Shown: positions 45,543-55,104, counted from the stretch's first letter. The stretch is DNA of 64,000 nt from Bacteroidota bacterium (GCA_023392125.1 JAEVZS010000033.1:124001-188000), one strand, 5' to 3'. The notes: generated from the sequence alone by a model not told the origin. Program-made: numbers and translations.

Positions 45543-45643
45543 GTTGTCTGTTGTTCTGATAATGAGTGTTGTTAAATTTTCTTTTTTAAACCAAAGCGCT
45601 ACATTTTTGTATTTATCCACATAGCTTTCTGTTGTGTGGTACT

Positions 45644-46543
45644 ATGATCAAAAGAACCCTATACTTCGAAAATCCGGCACGTCTGAGCATCCGCTATGGT
45701 CAGCTGTTGGTAGAGTTTCCCCAAGACAGCGACCGGGAGAGCCGTCAGGTGCCTCTGGAAGATATCGGTGTACTGGTACTCGATCACCGGCAGATCACTT
45801 TTACCCAAAGTGTGGTGTCGGAGCTGGCTCGCCACTACGCAGCTGTGATCTGGTGCGACGACAAGCATATGCCCGGAGCCCTCACCTGGAATATGCAGGG
45901 CAACTCCACCTTTACCGAAGCCTTGCGTACACAGATGGAAGCCAGCGAACCGCTCAAAAAACAGATCTGGAAGCAGACTATAGAGCAGAAGATTCTCAAT
46001 CAGGCCGCTGTACTCGATACTCTGGGTTACGACGGATCGGCTGTGCGCAAAATGGCCGACAAAGTGAGCAGCGGTGATCCCGAAAATATGGAGGGCCGGG
46101 CGGCTTCCCGCTATTGGGATCTGATATTGCGAAGCTATGAAGTAACCCGCGGGCAGGATGAGCCTATGCCCAATCCTTTTTTCAACTATGCCTATGCCAT
46201 ACTCCGGGCTATTACGGCCCGCAGCTTGGTGATGAGTGGATTTTTGCCCGCTTTGGGCATACATCATCGCAACAAGTACAATTCCTTTTGCCTGGCCGAT
46301 GATATCATGGAGCCATATCGCCCAATCGCCGATTTGCTGGTGTTGCGCTGGCTGGCCGAGCTGCCCCATATGCCCGAGACTCTGCGTACCGCCGACAAGG
46401 CTACATTACTACAGTTGCCGGTGACAGACGTAACCATCGATGGCAAGCTACGCCCTCTCATGGTAGCAATGCAGCATACTACGGCCGGCCTCATGGCCTG
46501 CTTTGAGGGTACAAAACGCAAAGTACCCTATCCGGAGCTCTGA
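45644..46543 (+). CDS. cas1: CRISPR-associated endonuclease Cas1 (type II)
   Basis: 299 aa from the ATG at 45644 (MIKRTLYFENPARLSIRYGQLLVEF); the in-frame TTG at 45632 is less likely. It is the metal-dependent integrase of the Cas1-Cas2 acquisition complex. The N-terminal beta domain precedes the all-helical domain. Metal ligands are visible in ENMEGRAASRYWDL (Glu) and GIHHRNKYNSFCLADDIMEPYRP (His and Asp/Glu). Short Cas1 of the type II-C form. cas2 begins 14 bp after its stop. Confidence 0.97.
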   Translation: MIKRTLYFENPARLSIRYGQLLVEFPQDSDRESRQVPLEDIGVLVLDHRQITFTQSVVSELARHYAAVIWCDDKHMPGALTWNMQGNSTFTEALRTQMEASEPLKKQIWKQTIEQKILNQAAVLDTLGYDGSAVRKMADKVSSGDPENMEGRAASRYWDLILRSYEVTRGQDEPMPNPFFNYAYAILRAITARSLVMSGFLPALGIHHRNKYNSFCLADDIMEPYRPIADLLVLRWLAELPHMPETLRTADKATLLQLPVTDVTIDGKLRPLMVAMQHTTAGLMACFEGTKRKVPYPEL

Positions 46544-46557
46544 ACAAAAGTGTGCTT

Positions 46558-46896
46558 ATGTCAACCGAACGCCTAAACCAGTATCGTATCATGTGGGTAT
46601 TTGTATACTTCGATTTGCCAACCGAAACCAAAAAAGACCGCAAAGCTTACGCTACCTTTCGCAAAGGACTGCTCAAGGATGGCTTTGCCATGGTGCAGTA
46701 CAGTATCTACTCCCGGCACTGCAATAGCCGCGAAAATGCAGAGGTACACAAAAAGCGAATTAAAAGCTTGCTTCCTGAAAAAGGGGAGGTGATTATCTTT
46801 GAGATTACCGATGCGCAGTTTGGCCGAATGGAGTTTTTCCGTGGTCCCAAATCAGCCAAGAGGCCTGATACGCCTCAGCAGTTGGAGCTATTTTAG
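46558..46896 (+). CDS. cas2: CRISPR-associated endoribonuclease-fold Cas2
   Basis: 112 aa from the ATG at 46558 (MSTERLNQYRIMWVFVYFDLPTET); a GTG two codons earlier is possible. Ferredoxin-fold dimer that bridges two Cas1 dimers during spacer integration. The first strand with the conserved aspartate (VFVYFDLPTETKKDRK) and the YSIYSRHCNSRENAEVH segment are typical of type II Cas2. The tail ends QQLELF. It is the last cas gene, 129 bp before array 2. Confidence 0.97.
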   Translation: MSTERLNQYRIMWVFVYFDLPTETKKDRKAYATFRKGLLKDGFAMVQYSIYSRHCNSRENAEVHKKRIKSLLPEKGEVIIFEITDAQFGRMEFFRGPKSAKRPDTPQQLELF

Positions 46897-46974
46897 TCGC
46901 TGATAATGCGTGTTCAGGATGGAAAAAGCAGCAGTCCGTAAGCTTATAACTCCCGGGCAGCCGCATTTTTTTGA

Positions 46975-47025
46975 TCCTGATGTTGATAATAAGTGTCTGT
47001 AGCAAAGCTAACTAGTGAGATCTGT
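46975..47025 (+). promoter_or_regulatory. Leader-like sequence of CRISPR array 2
   Basis: 51 bp before the first repeat, 45 of 51 identical to the sequence before array 1, with a 29-bp identical core that includes TGTAGCAAAGCTAACTAGTG. Both copies sit on the plus-strand left of their array, the side opposite to the decayed repeats. Confidence 0.7.
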
Positions 47026-48821
47026 GGTGTAGTAAATCTCACTAATTAGCAGAATGAAAGCAAATCACAACTCTCCTGTCAGCGACAAGCATCACATATT
47101 CGGTGTAGTAAATCTCACTAATTAGCAGAATGAAAGCAAATCACAACTAATTAATTATATATTATAAAAATAATTTGGGTGTAGTAAATCTCACTAATTA
47201 GCAGAATGAAAGCAAATCACAACGTTTGAAACTCTTCACTCTCTAGTAGTTCGGGTGTAGTAAATCTCACTAATTAGCAGAATGAAAGCAAATCACAACC
47301 AGCTCGTCAGGAAAAGCACACACTTTCCGAGGTGTAGTAAATCTCACTAATTAGCAGAATGAAAGCAAATCACAACACATAAATGCTAAATATGAAAATA
47401 AGGATAGGTGTAGTAAATCTCACTAATTAGCAGAATGAAAGCAAATCACAACTCCAAAGGCGATGTCCTTTTATAAAGAATCGGTGTAGTAAATCTCACT
47501 AATTAGCAGAATGAAAGCAAATCACAACAGATAACATCATCAATTGTGGTACTTATTGGGTGTAGTAAATCTCACTAATTAGCAGAATGAAAGCAAATCA
47601 CAACGCTCTGCATGATCGAAGTCATACGGCAGATGGTGTAGTAAATCTCACTAATTAGCAGAATGAAAGCAAATCACAACTAAACCAACTGAGTAGATTT
47701 CGCTATCATTGGTGTAGTAAATCTCACTAATTAGCAGAATGAAAGCAAATCACAACCCCATATGATCTTGACTTTGTGCTCTTATTGGTGTAGTAAATCT
47801 CACTAATTAGCAGAATGAAAGCAAATCACAACCCAATTAAAGAACTTATGTATATTGTAAAAGGTGTAGTAAATCTCACTAATTAGCAGAATGAAAGCAA
47901 ATCACAACACTGTTATGTCTATCCCTATATATGTTTCTGGTGTAGTAAATCTCACTAATTAGCAGAATGAAAGCAAATCACAACATGCATCTGATAAAGC
48001 AAATTTGTCATTTAGGTGTAGTAAATCTCACTAATTAGCAGAATGAAAGCAAATCACAACCCAGCACATGATTGAGTTTCCGCGGATCACGGTGTAGTAA
48101 ATCTCACTAATTAGCAGAATGAAAGCAAATCACAACGAATTTGATGAATAACCAATGCTATATATTGGTGTAGTAAATCTCACTAATTAGCAGAATGAAA
48201 GCAAATCACAACAACAGCTTTGAATGTCTCAACATCCATGACGGTGTAGTAAATCTCACTAATTAGCAGAATGAAAGCAAATCACAACCATAATTCGGAT
48301 CATTTCCTCGACGTTGCGGTGTAGTAAATCTCACTAATTAGCAGAATGAAAGCAAATCACAACATCCTTTTATGTGCAAATTTGGTAATAAACGGTGTAG
48401 TAAATCTCACTAATTAGCAGAATGAAAGCAAATCACAACCATCTAAAAAGGTTGTAAACCCGACAACCGGGTGTAGTAAATCTCACTAATTAGCAGAATG
48501 AAAGCAAATCACAACAGATGCAGCGCTGAATCTGTTCGGATACCAGGTGTAGTAAATCTCACTAATTAGCAGAATGAAAGCAAATCACAACCATGCAGCA
48601 ACCGGGCATCGACAAGCATTTGGTGTAGTAAATCTCACTAATTAGCAGAATGAAAGCAAATCACAACATCTCTACATAAATATCAATCTGATTATGAGGT
48701 GTAGTAAATCTCACTAATTAGCAGAATGAAAGCAAATCACAACATTTGGAACTATCATGTTCGTTGAGATGTAGTTGGAGTACCCATCACATTAGCTGGC
48801 AGAATAAAACAAAATCAGAAC
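47026..48821 (-). CRISPR. CRISPR array 2, type II-C, 23 repeats plus a degenerate one
   Basis: 46-bp repeats beginning GGTGTAGTAAATCTCAC and ending GAAAGCAAATCACAAC, with spacers of 29-31 nt, period 76. Repeat starts run 47026, 47102, 47178 to 48698. They differ from array 1 at position 2 (G for T) and in the middle (TTAGCAG for TTGACAG or TTGGCAG), uniformly across the 23 repeats. A decayed 24th copy lies at about 48768-48821. The 16 nt that give the crRNA handle (GTTGTGATTTGCTTTC on the minus strand) are identical to array 1, so one tracrRNA can serve both. Confidence 0.98.
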
Positions 48822-48990
48822 AAATTTCTTCTCCGGAATAACTCATGTGGGATACAATTGATAATAGTCTGGGATGGTGGTGTTTGCTGGTTTTGCAAAA
48901 GGCATTTCTGAGCTGTTTCCGGGGTATGAGGCTTCTTTACAGGACTCTGTTATATAATTATCTGATAGCCGGTATTTGATAATACGCTAA

Positions 48991-48998
48991 TATATTTG
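48991..48998 (+). promoter_or_regulatory. -7 box before methyltransferase gene
   Basis: TATATTTG matches TAnnTTTG. No TTG lies at the usual distance upstream (nearest 12 bp away). Predicted leader about 60 nt. Confidence 0.35.
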
Positions 48999-49065
48999 TA
49001 AATCAGACCGCGTAAGCCCACCTCTCTAATACTAAACTTAATAAATACATAAACACGAACAACGA

Positions 49066-49911
49066 ATGAGTAAGAAAAACAGAAAAGTAGATTCGAAAGA
49101 AGTTGGGCTTGAAATAGGGCTTATTCTATTTAAGTATTTTCTCCACACCGAATATCTGCATTATGGATACTTCAACAATGGCCTTGCTACCGAAATACAA
49201 AATCTTGCTCAGGCTCAGGTCAATTATGCTGAGTTTCTAAAATCGAATATTCCTTCAGAAGTAAAAAGTATTCTGGATGTAGGATGTGGCTCGGGGCGTT
49301 TTGCTTTGGAGCTTACCCGATCCGGTTATCAGGTAGACTGCGTATCGCCGGGTACTATTCTTACCGAGCATGCCCGCAAACTGGTGGGTGATCGTTGCCA
49401 CATTTACAATTTCAAGTTTGAAGATGTCGTAACGGATAAAAAGTATGACATGATCATGTTTAGCGAAAGCTTCCAGTACATTAACATGGATGCCTCGTTT
49501 ACGAATGCGTTAAAGTTTCTGAACCCGGGTGGACACATTATGATATGCGATTTTTTCAAATCTGATCCGGAAAACAAGAGTATGCTTGGTGGGGGGCATC
49601 ACTATCATGAATATCTCGAAGTGATTAAAAAATATCCCTTAACAGAGGTCATCTCAAAGGATATAACTGCAGAAACAGCGCCTACTATTGATCTGGTGAA
49701 CAGTTTGTCGCAGGAGGTAATACATCCGACATACAAACTGCTGTTTTTGCTGCTGGAAGACCGCTTTCCGTGGGTGGCCAAGTTTATCCGCTGGAAATAC
49801 AAGAAAAAGCTGGATAAAATAGAAAAGAAACACTTTGAAGGAAAACGTAATGGTGCCAACTTTATAAAGTACAAGAAATATATGTTCTACCTGTATAAAG
49901 TGGTCAGCTAA
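49066..49911 (+). CDS. Class I SAM-dependent methyltransferase
   Basis: 281 aa. Motif I is ILDVGCGSGRFALELTRSG near residues 68-86. Post-I (VDCVSPG) and the strand with MIMFSESFQYI and LNPGGHIMICDF complete the Rossmann core. The C-terminal 90 residues are basic (FIRWKYKKKLDKIEKKHFEGKR). The fold resembles small-molecule or lipid methyltransferases (cyclopropane-fatty-acid/Coq-like). The substrate cannot be told. It lies alone between array 2 and the polA cluster. Confidence 0.85.
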   Translation: MSKKNRKVDSKEVGLEIGLILFKYFLHTEYLHYGYFNNGLATEIQNLAQAQVNYAEFLKSNIPSEVKSILDVGCGSGRFALELTRSGYQVDCVSPGTILTEHARKLVGDRCHIYNFKFEDVVTDKKYDMIMFSESFQYINMDASFTNALKFLNPGGHIMICDFFKSDPENKSMLGGGHHYHEYLEVIKKYPLTEVISKDITAETAPTIDLVNSLSQEVIHPTYKLLFLLLEDRFPWVAKFIRWKYKKKLDKIEKKHFEGKRNGANFIKYKKYMFYLYKVVS

Positions 49912-50008
49912 AGGCACTTCATGGGTGGGGTATCTGCCTTTGCATGACTATACAGAGGTATAGCGGGTCTTCTGTACTCTGCTTACGATGAAAATGTGTC
50001 GTAAACCG

Positions 50009-50608
50009 TTAATAAGAAGGTCCTTGATGGATTTTTCTGCGCAGACCCGATTCGTAATGTCGTATGACGATTCCTTGATAATACTGGCTTGTTATTTTGT
50101 TGCCCAACAGATCATAATCAATATACGAAAGTTCGGCATTGTCTGTCGATATATCGTTGAGCCCTGTTATCGGATCGAGGCATGCCAGCTCGTAAGAGCA
50201 CCAGGGTTGAGGATTAGGGCCGCAGCTCCAGAGATCATTGTATGCAATAGCTTCCCATTGAGCATAACTGTCGATACAAACCGTAACTTTGTGATTCTCA
50301 AAAGCGTTCAGGTATGTCAATTGTGTTCCTCTTATGTCAAGATAAGTCAGATTTTGAGCCCCGACCCGAAGTGTATGTAATTGAGACAGTCCGGAAGCGT
50401 CGAATGAAGTAAGAGCATTGTCGTGCGCGCTGATGACAATAGCAGGAGCTTCTTTTGATACTTTTAGTTCGACCAGGGAGCTACACCAGTGTATATCAAG
50501 ATCAATGATTTTATGATTGGCAGTCAGGTCGATCGATGTTATTCGATAGGATCCTTCAATAAACAACGTATCCAGATGGGAGAATAGCTCATCTGGATGG
50601 AGTAGCAT
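50009..50608 (-). CDS. Leucine-rich-repeat-like protein with sorting-domain-like C-terminus, no signal peptide
   Basis: 199 aa. Residues about 10-110 form short LRR-like units (ITSIDLTANHKIIDLDIHWC, LTSFDASGLSQLHTLRVG, LTYLDIRGTQLTYLNAF). The end (YDLLGNKITSQYYQGIVIRHYES) resembles a type IX secretion system type-A sorting domain. Such proteins are normally exported through a signal peptide, and none is visible. It starts inside a TAATG overlap with the upstream GGCT gene. It may be the 3' remnant of a larger secreted protein, or a cytosolic derivative. Confidence 0.6.
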   Translation of the reverse strand: MLLHPDELFSHLDTLFIEGSYRITSIDLTANHKIIDLDIHWCSSLVELKVSKEAPAIVISAHDNALTSFDASGLSQLHTLRVGAQNLTYLDIRGTQLTYLNAFENHKVTVCIDSYAQWEAIAYNDLWSCGPNPQPWCSYELACLDPITGLNDISTDNAELSYIDYDLLGNKITSQYYQGIVIRHYESGLRRKIHQGPSY

Positions 50609-51033
50609 TAATTGTGTTGCGTCCGGAAAATCTGCGAATTGCCCGGATGAATATGCCTTCTGTAGTCTCCGTGTGCAATAGGCTTGAGAAGAGAGGTATC
50701 AGCTGTATAGAGATAGGTCCAGGCAGTACGGGTATCCCCATCGATATGCACATTTATAAGTCGCCGTTCATATTCATCACCTTCATACTCGTCCAGGGCG
50801 GGCAATATCGTATCAAGGTTGTCAAAGTGATATAGCTCTCCCCATACAGTGGCGGTATGCTCGGTGCATACAGCACAGGGATAGGTGCCGACATCGTAAA
50901 GCAGACCCTGCATAGAAGCTCTGCCCAGCAGGTGTCCTTGCTTGGTTACCATTCGTGCAAACGGATTGTCAAAGCCTTTTTGCAAAGTTCCGTATACAAA
51001 TAATAGCTGACTATGTAGGTCATTATCAGTCAT
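50608..51033 (-). CDS. Gamma-glutamylcyclotransferase-like (AIG2/GGCT) protein
   Basis: About 141 aa from MTDNDLHSQLLFVYGTLQKG; an upstream Met would overlap polA further. The GGCT fold shows as FVYGTLQKGFDNPFA at the N-terminus, GLLYDVGTYPCAV, and LDEYEGDEYERRLINV with the catalytic-type glutamate. Family members release 5-oxoproline from gamma-glutamyl compounds or have unknown substrates. It is next to the polA stop on the same strand and couples by TAATG to the LRR-like gene. Confidence 0.85.
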   Translation of the reverse strand: MTDNDLHSQLLFVYGTLQKGFDNPFARMVTKQGHLLGRASMQGLLYDVGTYPCAVCTEHTATVWGELYHFDNLDTILPALDEYEGDEYERRLINVHIDGDTRTAWTYLYTADTSLLKPIAHGDYRRHIHPGNSQIFRTQHN

Positions 51034-51059
51034 CTCTGTTCCCTGGCTATATCGCAGCA

Positions 51060-53873
51060 TCAGTGTGCTTCGAGCCAATTGCTGCCTATGCCAATACCGA
51101 CCTCCATAGGCACCTCCATAGATATGGCGTTTTTCATCAGTTCTTCTACCTTGTTTTGAACCATCTCGATTTCTTCCACTGGTACATCAAAGACAAGTTC
51201 GTCATGTACCTGCAGAATCATCCGGGACTGCAGCTTTTCATTTTTGAGCCACTGGTCGATATTGATCATGGCTACTTTGATCATATCAGCGGCACTGCCC
51301 TGTATAGGGGCATTGATTGCGTTGCGTTCGGCAAATCCGCGCATGGTTATGTTGCGGGAATTGATATCACGCAGATAGCGCCGGCGACCAAGGATGGTTT
51401 CGACATACTCGTGTTCCCGTGCCATATTGATGACCTCATCCATATAGGTCTTAATAGCGGGAAATTCCCTGAAATAAGCGTCAATAATGTCTGCCGCTTC
51501 GCGTCGGGGTATATCCAGCCGCTGACTTAATCCGAAAGCAGAAATACCATAGATAATTCCGAAATTGACCATCTTGGCTTTGGAGCGCATTTCGGGAGTC
51601 ACCTCTGTCAGTGCTACGTTATATACGCGGCTGGCGGTAGTACTATGGATATCACGGCCATTGCGAAACGCCTCGATCATATTCTGTTCTTTGCTGAAAG
51701 CAGCCATGATACGGAGCTCGATCTGACTATAATCGGCGGAGAGTATCCGGTGATTATTGTCGCGGGCAACAAAAGCCTTGCGGATTTCCCGTCCTCTGGC
51801 AGTCTTGACCGGTATATTTTGCAGGTTCGGGTTGGTAGAGCTCAGACGTCCTGTGGCTGCTACTGCCTGATTGTAGCTGGTATGTACACGGCCATCTTTG
51901 GGGCTTATCAAGGCTGGCAGCGTATCGACATAAGTGTTTTTCAGCTTCTGCAGCTCACGGAAATCAAGGATATCTCTGACTATACTATGTGCATTGGCAA
52001 GCCTTACCAATACTTCTTCTCCGGTAGCATACTGACCGGTTTTGGTTTTCTTTGCCTTGTTGTCCAGCTTTAGCTTCTCAAAAAGGATTTCGCCCAGTTG
52101 CCGTGGAGAGGCAATGTTGAACTCCTGACCGGCTTTTTCGAAGATCGCTTTCTCAACTTCAGCAATATCATTGCGCAGCAGCTCACTGTATTCATACAAG
52201 CTGTTGGTATCTACATTGACCCCGCTGTATTCCATGTTAGCCAGTACACCGATCAGAGGTACTTCTACCTTGGCAAAAAGACTGATTACCTGAGATTCCT
52301 GCAATTTCTGCTCAAAAATCTTTTTCAAGCGGAATGTGATATCCGCATCCTCTGCAGCATATTCGGCCACTTGCTCCACAGGAACATCTTTCATATTCTT
52401 TTGTCTGCTGCCTTTCTTACCGATAAGCTCTTCGATCGATATGCAGGAGTAGTTGAGATAGATTTCTGCCAGTGCGTCCATATTGTGTCGCATATCCGGC
52501 TCAATCAGATAATGCGCGAGCATGGTATCAAACAATGGTCCTTGTACAGTGATGTTATAGTTTTTGAGAACCAGCAGGTCGTACTTGATATTCTGGCCGA
52601 TTTTCAGAATTTCGGGATGTTCGAGAACAGGTCTGAATTCATTGATGACAGACTGACCTGCTGCCCGGTCGTGAGTGGGTATAGGAACATAGTATCCTTC
52701 ACCGGGTCGCCATGAAAAGGCTATACCAACCAGTTCCGCCTCGAAAGCGTCAATAGAAGTGGTTTCGGTATCAAAACAGAATTCTTTCTGTAAAAGAAGT
52801 GATTCAATCAGCAGACGTCTTTTGGCTTCGGTATCCATGATGTAGTAGTCATGCACTACAGTAGCAATTGAATCCAATAGTTTTCGCGGGGCTTCTTCAA
52901 GTTCCTCTTTCTCTTCAATAGAAACCGGTTCCGCCGCCGGACTGGCAGAACTGAACAGGTCCATCTGGCCACCCGGAGCTGCACGCGGAGCCGGGCTTTC
53001 TTCACCAAAAAGACGTTTTTTTAGCGTACGAAGCTCCAGTTCGTCACACAATTGCGAGAGAGACTCTTTGTCTGGCCCTTTGTATCTCAGCTCTTCCTCA
53101 TTCAGACTTACAGGTACATTGAGGTGAATGGTGGCAAGTTCTTTGGAAAGTATACCCTGGGCCCCAAAGTTGATTACATTTTCTTTTTGCTTCCCCTTAA
53201 GCTTGTCGGCATTGGCGACAAGATTTTCAACGGTATCGAACTCCGCGATGAGCTTCTGGGCTGTTTTTTCGCCTATACCCGGAATGCCCGGAATATTGTC
53301 AACCGCGTCTCCCATAAGACCAAGAATATCACGAACCTGGTCAACACGCTTTATCTGGAATTTGTCAAGTACCCGGGCAGTATCGTAGATTTCATGACCA
53401 TTGCCCATATAAGCCGGACGATACAGGAATACACGGTCGTTGACAAGTTGACTGTAGTCTTTGTCCATTGTCATCATATATACCTCAAAACCTTCGTTGC
53501 CGGCCTTCGTTGCCAGAGTTCCTATGACATCATCAGCTTCATAACCATCGAGCATAAGTACTGGTATGCGAAAACATTGAAGCAGGCGGATCACATAGGG
53601 GATCGCTATACGTATATCTTCGGGCTGTTCCTGGCGGTTGGCTTTGTAGGCTTCGAATGTTTCATGACGGAAGGTCGGTGAAGCCGTATCAAAAGCAACC
53701 CCGATATGAGTGGGAGCTTCTTTAGTGATTACTTCCATAAGCGAGTTGACAAAGCCAAAGACAGCGCTGGTATTAATCCCTGTGGAAGTAATCCGGGGAT
53801 TTTTAGAAAAGGCGAAATGTGCGCGGTATATCAGCGCCATTGCATCAAGCAGGAATAGTTTTTTTGAACTCAT
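51060..53873 (-). CDS. polA: DNA polymerase I
   Basis: 937-aa replication and repair polymerase. The N-terminal 5'-nuclease domain (FLLDAMALIYRAHFAF, DGYEADDVIGTLA, GIPGIGEKTAQKLI) occupies about 1-300. The 3'-5' exonuclease domain is at about 340-520 and retains acidic residues (FCFDTETTSIDAF), so proofreading may be active. The polymerase domain covers about 560-937 with motif A (SADYSQIELRIMAAFS), motif B (RSKAKMVNFGIIYGISAFG) and motif C (LQVHDELVFDVP). The GGCT and LRR-like genes follow on the same strand. Confidence 0.97.
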   Translation of the reverse strand: MSSKKLFLLDAMALIYRAHFAFSKNPRITSTGINTSAVFGFVNSLMEVITKEAPTHIGVAFDTASPTFRHETFEAYKANRQEQPEDIRIAIPYVIRLLQCFRIPVLMLDGYEADDVIGTLATKAGNEGFEVYMMTMDKDYSQLVNDRVFLYRPAYMGNGHEIYDTARVLDKFQIKRVDQVRDILGLMGDAVDNIPGIPGIGEKTAQKLIAEFDTVENLVANADKLKGKQKENVINFGAQGILSKELATIHLNVPVSLNEEELRYKGPDKESLSQLCDELELRTLKKRLFGEESPAPRAAPGGQMDLFSSASPAAEPVSIEEKEELEEAPRKLLDSIATVVHDYYIMDTEAKRRLLIESLLLQKEFCFDTETTSIDAFEAELVGIAFSWRPGEGYYVPIPTHDRAAGQSVINEFRPVLEHPEILKIGQNIKYDLLVLKNYNITVQGPLFDTMLAHYLIEPDMRHNMDALAEIYLNYSCISIEELIGKKGSRQKNMKDVPVEQVAEYAAEDADITFRLKKIFEQKLQESQVISLFAKVEVPLIGVLANMEYSGVNVDTNSLYEYSELLRNDIAEVEKAIFEKAGQEFNIASPRQLGEILFEKLKLDNKAKKTKTGQYATGEEVLVRLANAHSIVRDILDFRELQKLKNTYVDTLPALISPKDGRVHTSYNQAVAATGRLSSTNPNLQNIPVKTARGREIRKAFVARDNNHRILSADYSQIELRIMAAFSKEQNMIEAFRNGRDIHSTTASRVYNVALTEVTPEMRSKAKMVNFGIIYGISAFGLSQRLDIPRREAADIIDAYFREFPAIKTYMDEVINMAREHEYVETILGRRRYLRDINSRNITMRGFAERNAINAPIQGSAADMIKVAMINIDQWLKNEKLQSRMILQVHDELVFDVPVEEIEMVQNKVEELMKNAISMEVPMEVGIGIGSNWLEAH

Positions 53874-53910
53874 GAATTAAATGGAGTTGGCCGGCTTGCC
53901 GGCAGGTATT

Positions 53911-54504
53911 TTATAAAAATGCCCTTAACAGACGTATATTGATCTGAGAAATGTCTCCGACAAAGTTTTTGTTGATTCGCCGTACCGGTACCGGAGTGAT
54001 TTCAAGACGAATCTGATACATGTTATATCCTTTGAATATGACGGAGGTTTCGGCCATAATAACGGGCAGAAACATGACTCCTGTATAGGCTACCGGGGCA
54101 ACATCTGCATTGAGATAAGTGGAGAAAAAGGAAAACTGCCCACCGATACCAAAACCGGTTCCCAATACGGCATCAGTTTTGTCAGATGAACCCGCTCCAA
54201 GTTTGATGGTAGCCAGTACCGGAACATCGAGTGCCACCGTAGAGTAAAACAAAGACAGGCCGGCGGTAGGGTTCAATCCGAGCACTACTTCATCTTTCAG
54301 ATATTTGAGCGGGATATTGCCCGATACAATTACATTGAAGGTAAGATTAACCGGAGTAGTGACAGGAACAAATTGCCTGTGATCCTTATTATAGATTTTT
54401 CCGCTAAATTTGGTAAACGAGGCCCCCGTCCCAAATTCCAGATTCTGGGCAAACACCGGTGCACTACCGCACAGGAATAAAAAAAGGTATAACAGTCTTT
54501 TCAT
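53911..54504 (-). CDS. Predicted outer membrane beta-barrel protein
   Basis: 197 aa with a signal peptide ending at VFAQ. The rest is glycine-rich alternating strands (LEFGTGASFTKFSGKIY, VVLGLNPTAGLSLFYSTVAL, VLGTGFGIGGQFSFFSTYLNADVAP), typical of a small barrel. No family recognised. It lies 37 bp before polA on the same strand and is divergent from the gamma carbonic anhydrase gene. Confidence 0.7.
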   Translation of the reverse strand: MKRLLYLFLFLCGSAPVFAQNLEFGTGASFTKFSGKIYNKDHRQFVPVTTPVNLTFNVIVSGNIPLKYLKDEVVLGLNPTAGLSLFYSTVALDVPVLATIKLGAGSSDKTDAVLGTGFGIGGQFSFFSTYLNADVAPVAYTGVMFLPVIMAETSVIFKGYNMYQIRLEITPVPVRRINKNFVGDISQINIRLLRAFL

Positions 54505-54564
54505 TAAAATCTCCGGAAAATTAAAGTAATTATATAACTTAAAAAATCAAAATTAATTTTACTT

Positions 54565-55083
54565 ATGCCAATCATAAAAGAAGTAAGGGGTTTTGTACCC
54601 AGATTTGGGCAGAATATTTTTCTTGCCGATAATTCGGTGGTCATCGGAGAGGTAGAAATGGGCGATGACTGTTCCGTGTGGTTCAATGCTGTGGTGAGGG
54701 GAGATGTCAACAGCATTCGTATCGGAAACAAGGTCAATATTCAGGATAATGCTGTACTGCACTGTACCTATCAAAAGGCAAGTCTTACGATTGGCAATAA
54801 TGTCTCGATCGGGCATGCTGCTATTGTGCATGGCTGTACGCTGGAAGACAATGTACTGGTTGGCATGGGGGCAATTGTTATGGACAATGCCTATATAGAG
54901 AAGAACTCAATTATCGCGGCTGGTGCGATTGTTCTTGAAAATACCAGAGTAGAATCCGGATCCATCTATGCGGGTATCCCTGCCAGGAAGGTGAAGGAGT
55001 TGAGCCAGGAACAATTTGAAAATACAGTCAGTCGTATTGCAAATAATTATGTAATGTATGCAGGCTGGTTGAAAGACGCCTGA
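54565..55083 (+). CDS. Gamma-carbonic anhydrase family protein
   Basis: 172-aa left-handed beta-helix (hexapeptide repeat) trimer. Repeats run through VVIGEVEMGDDCSVWFNAVV, IGNKVNIQDNAVLHCTY, LTIGNNVSIGHAAIVHGC and NSIIAAGAIVLENTRV. The metal histidines of gamma-CAs are at the expected places (LHCTY, IGHAAIVHGC). It either hydrates CO2 or is one of the many homologues (YrdA, PaaY-like) of uncertain activity. Confidence 0.9.
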   Translation: MPIIKEVRGFVPRFGQNIFLADNSVVIGEVEMGDDCSVWFNAVVRGDVNSIRIGNKVNIQDNAVLHCTYQKASLTIGNNVSIGHAAIVHGCTLEDNVLVGMGAIVMDNAYIEKNSIIAAGAIVLENTRVESGSIYAGIPARKVKELSQEQFENTVSRIANNYVMYAGWLKDA

Positions 55084-55104
55084 AAAGCTTGTCTGTCCGG
55101 TGAT

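Noticed and set aside
45634..46077. 147-codon frame inside cas1
   Set aside because: Shadow frame of cas1, which is certain; composition is not protein-like.
46805..47005. Minus-strand 66-codon frame over the cas2 end and array 2 leader
   Set aside because: Overlaps cas2 and the conserved leader; not protein-like.
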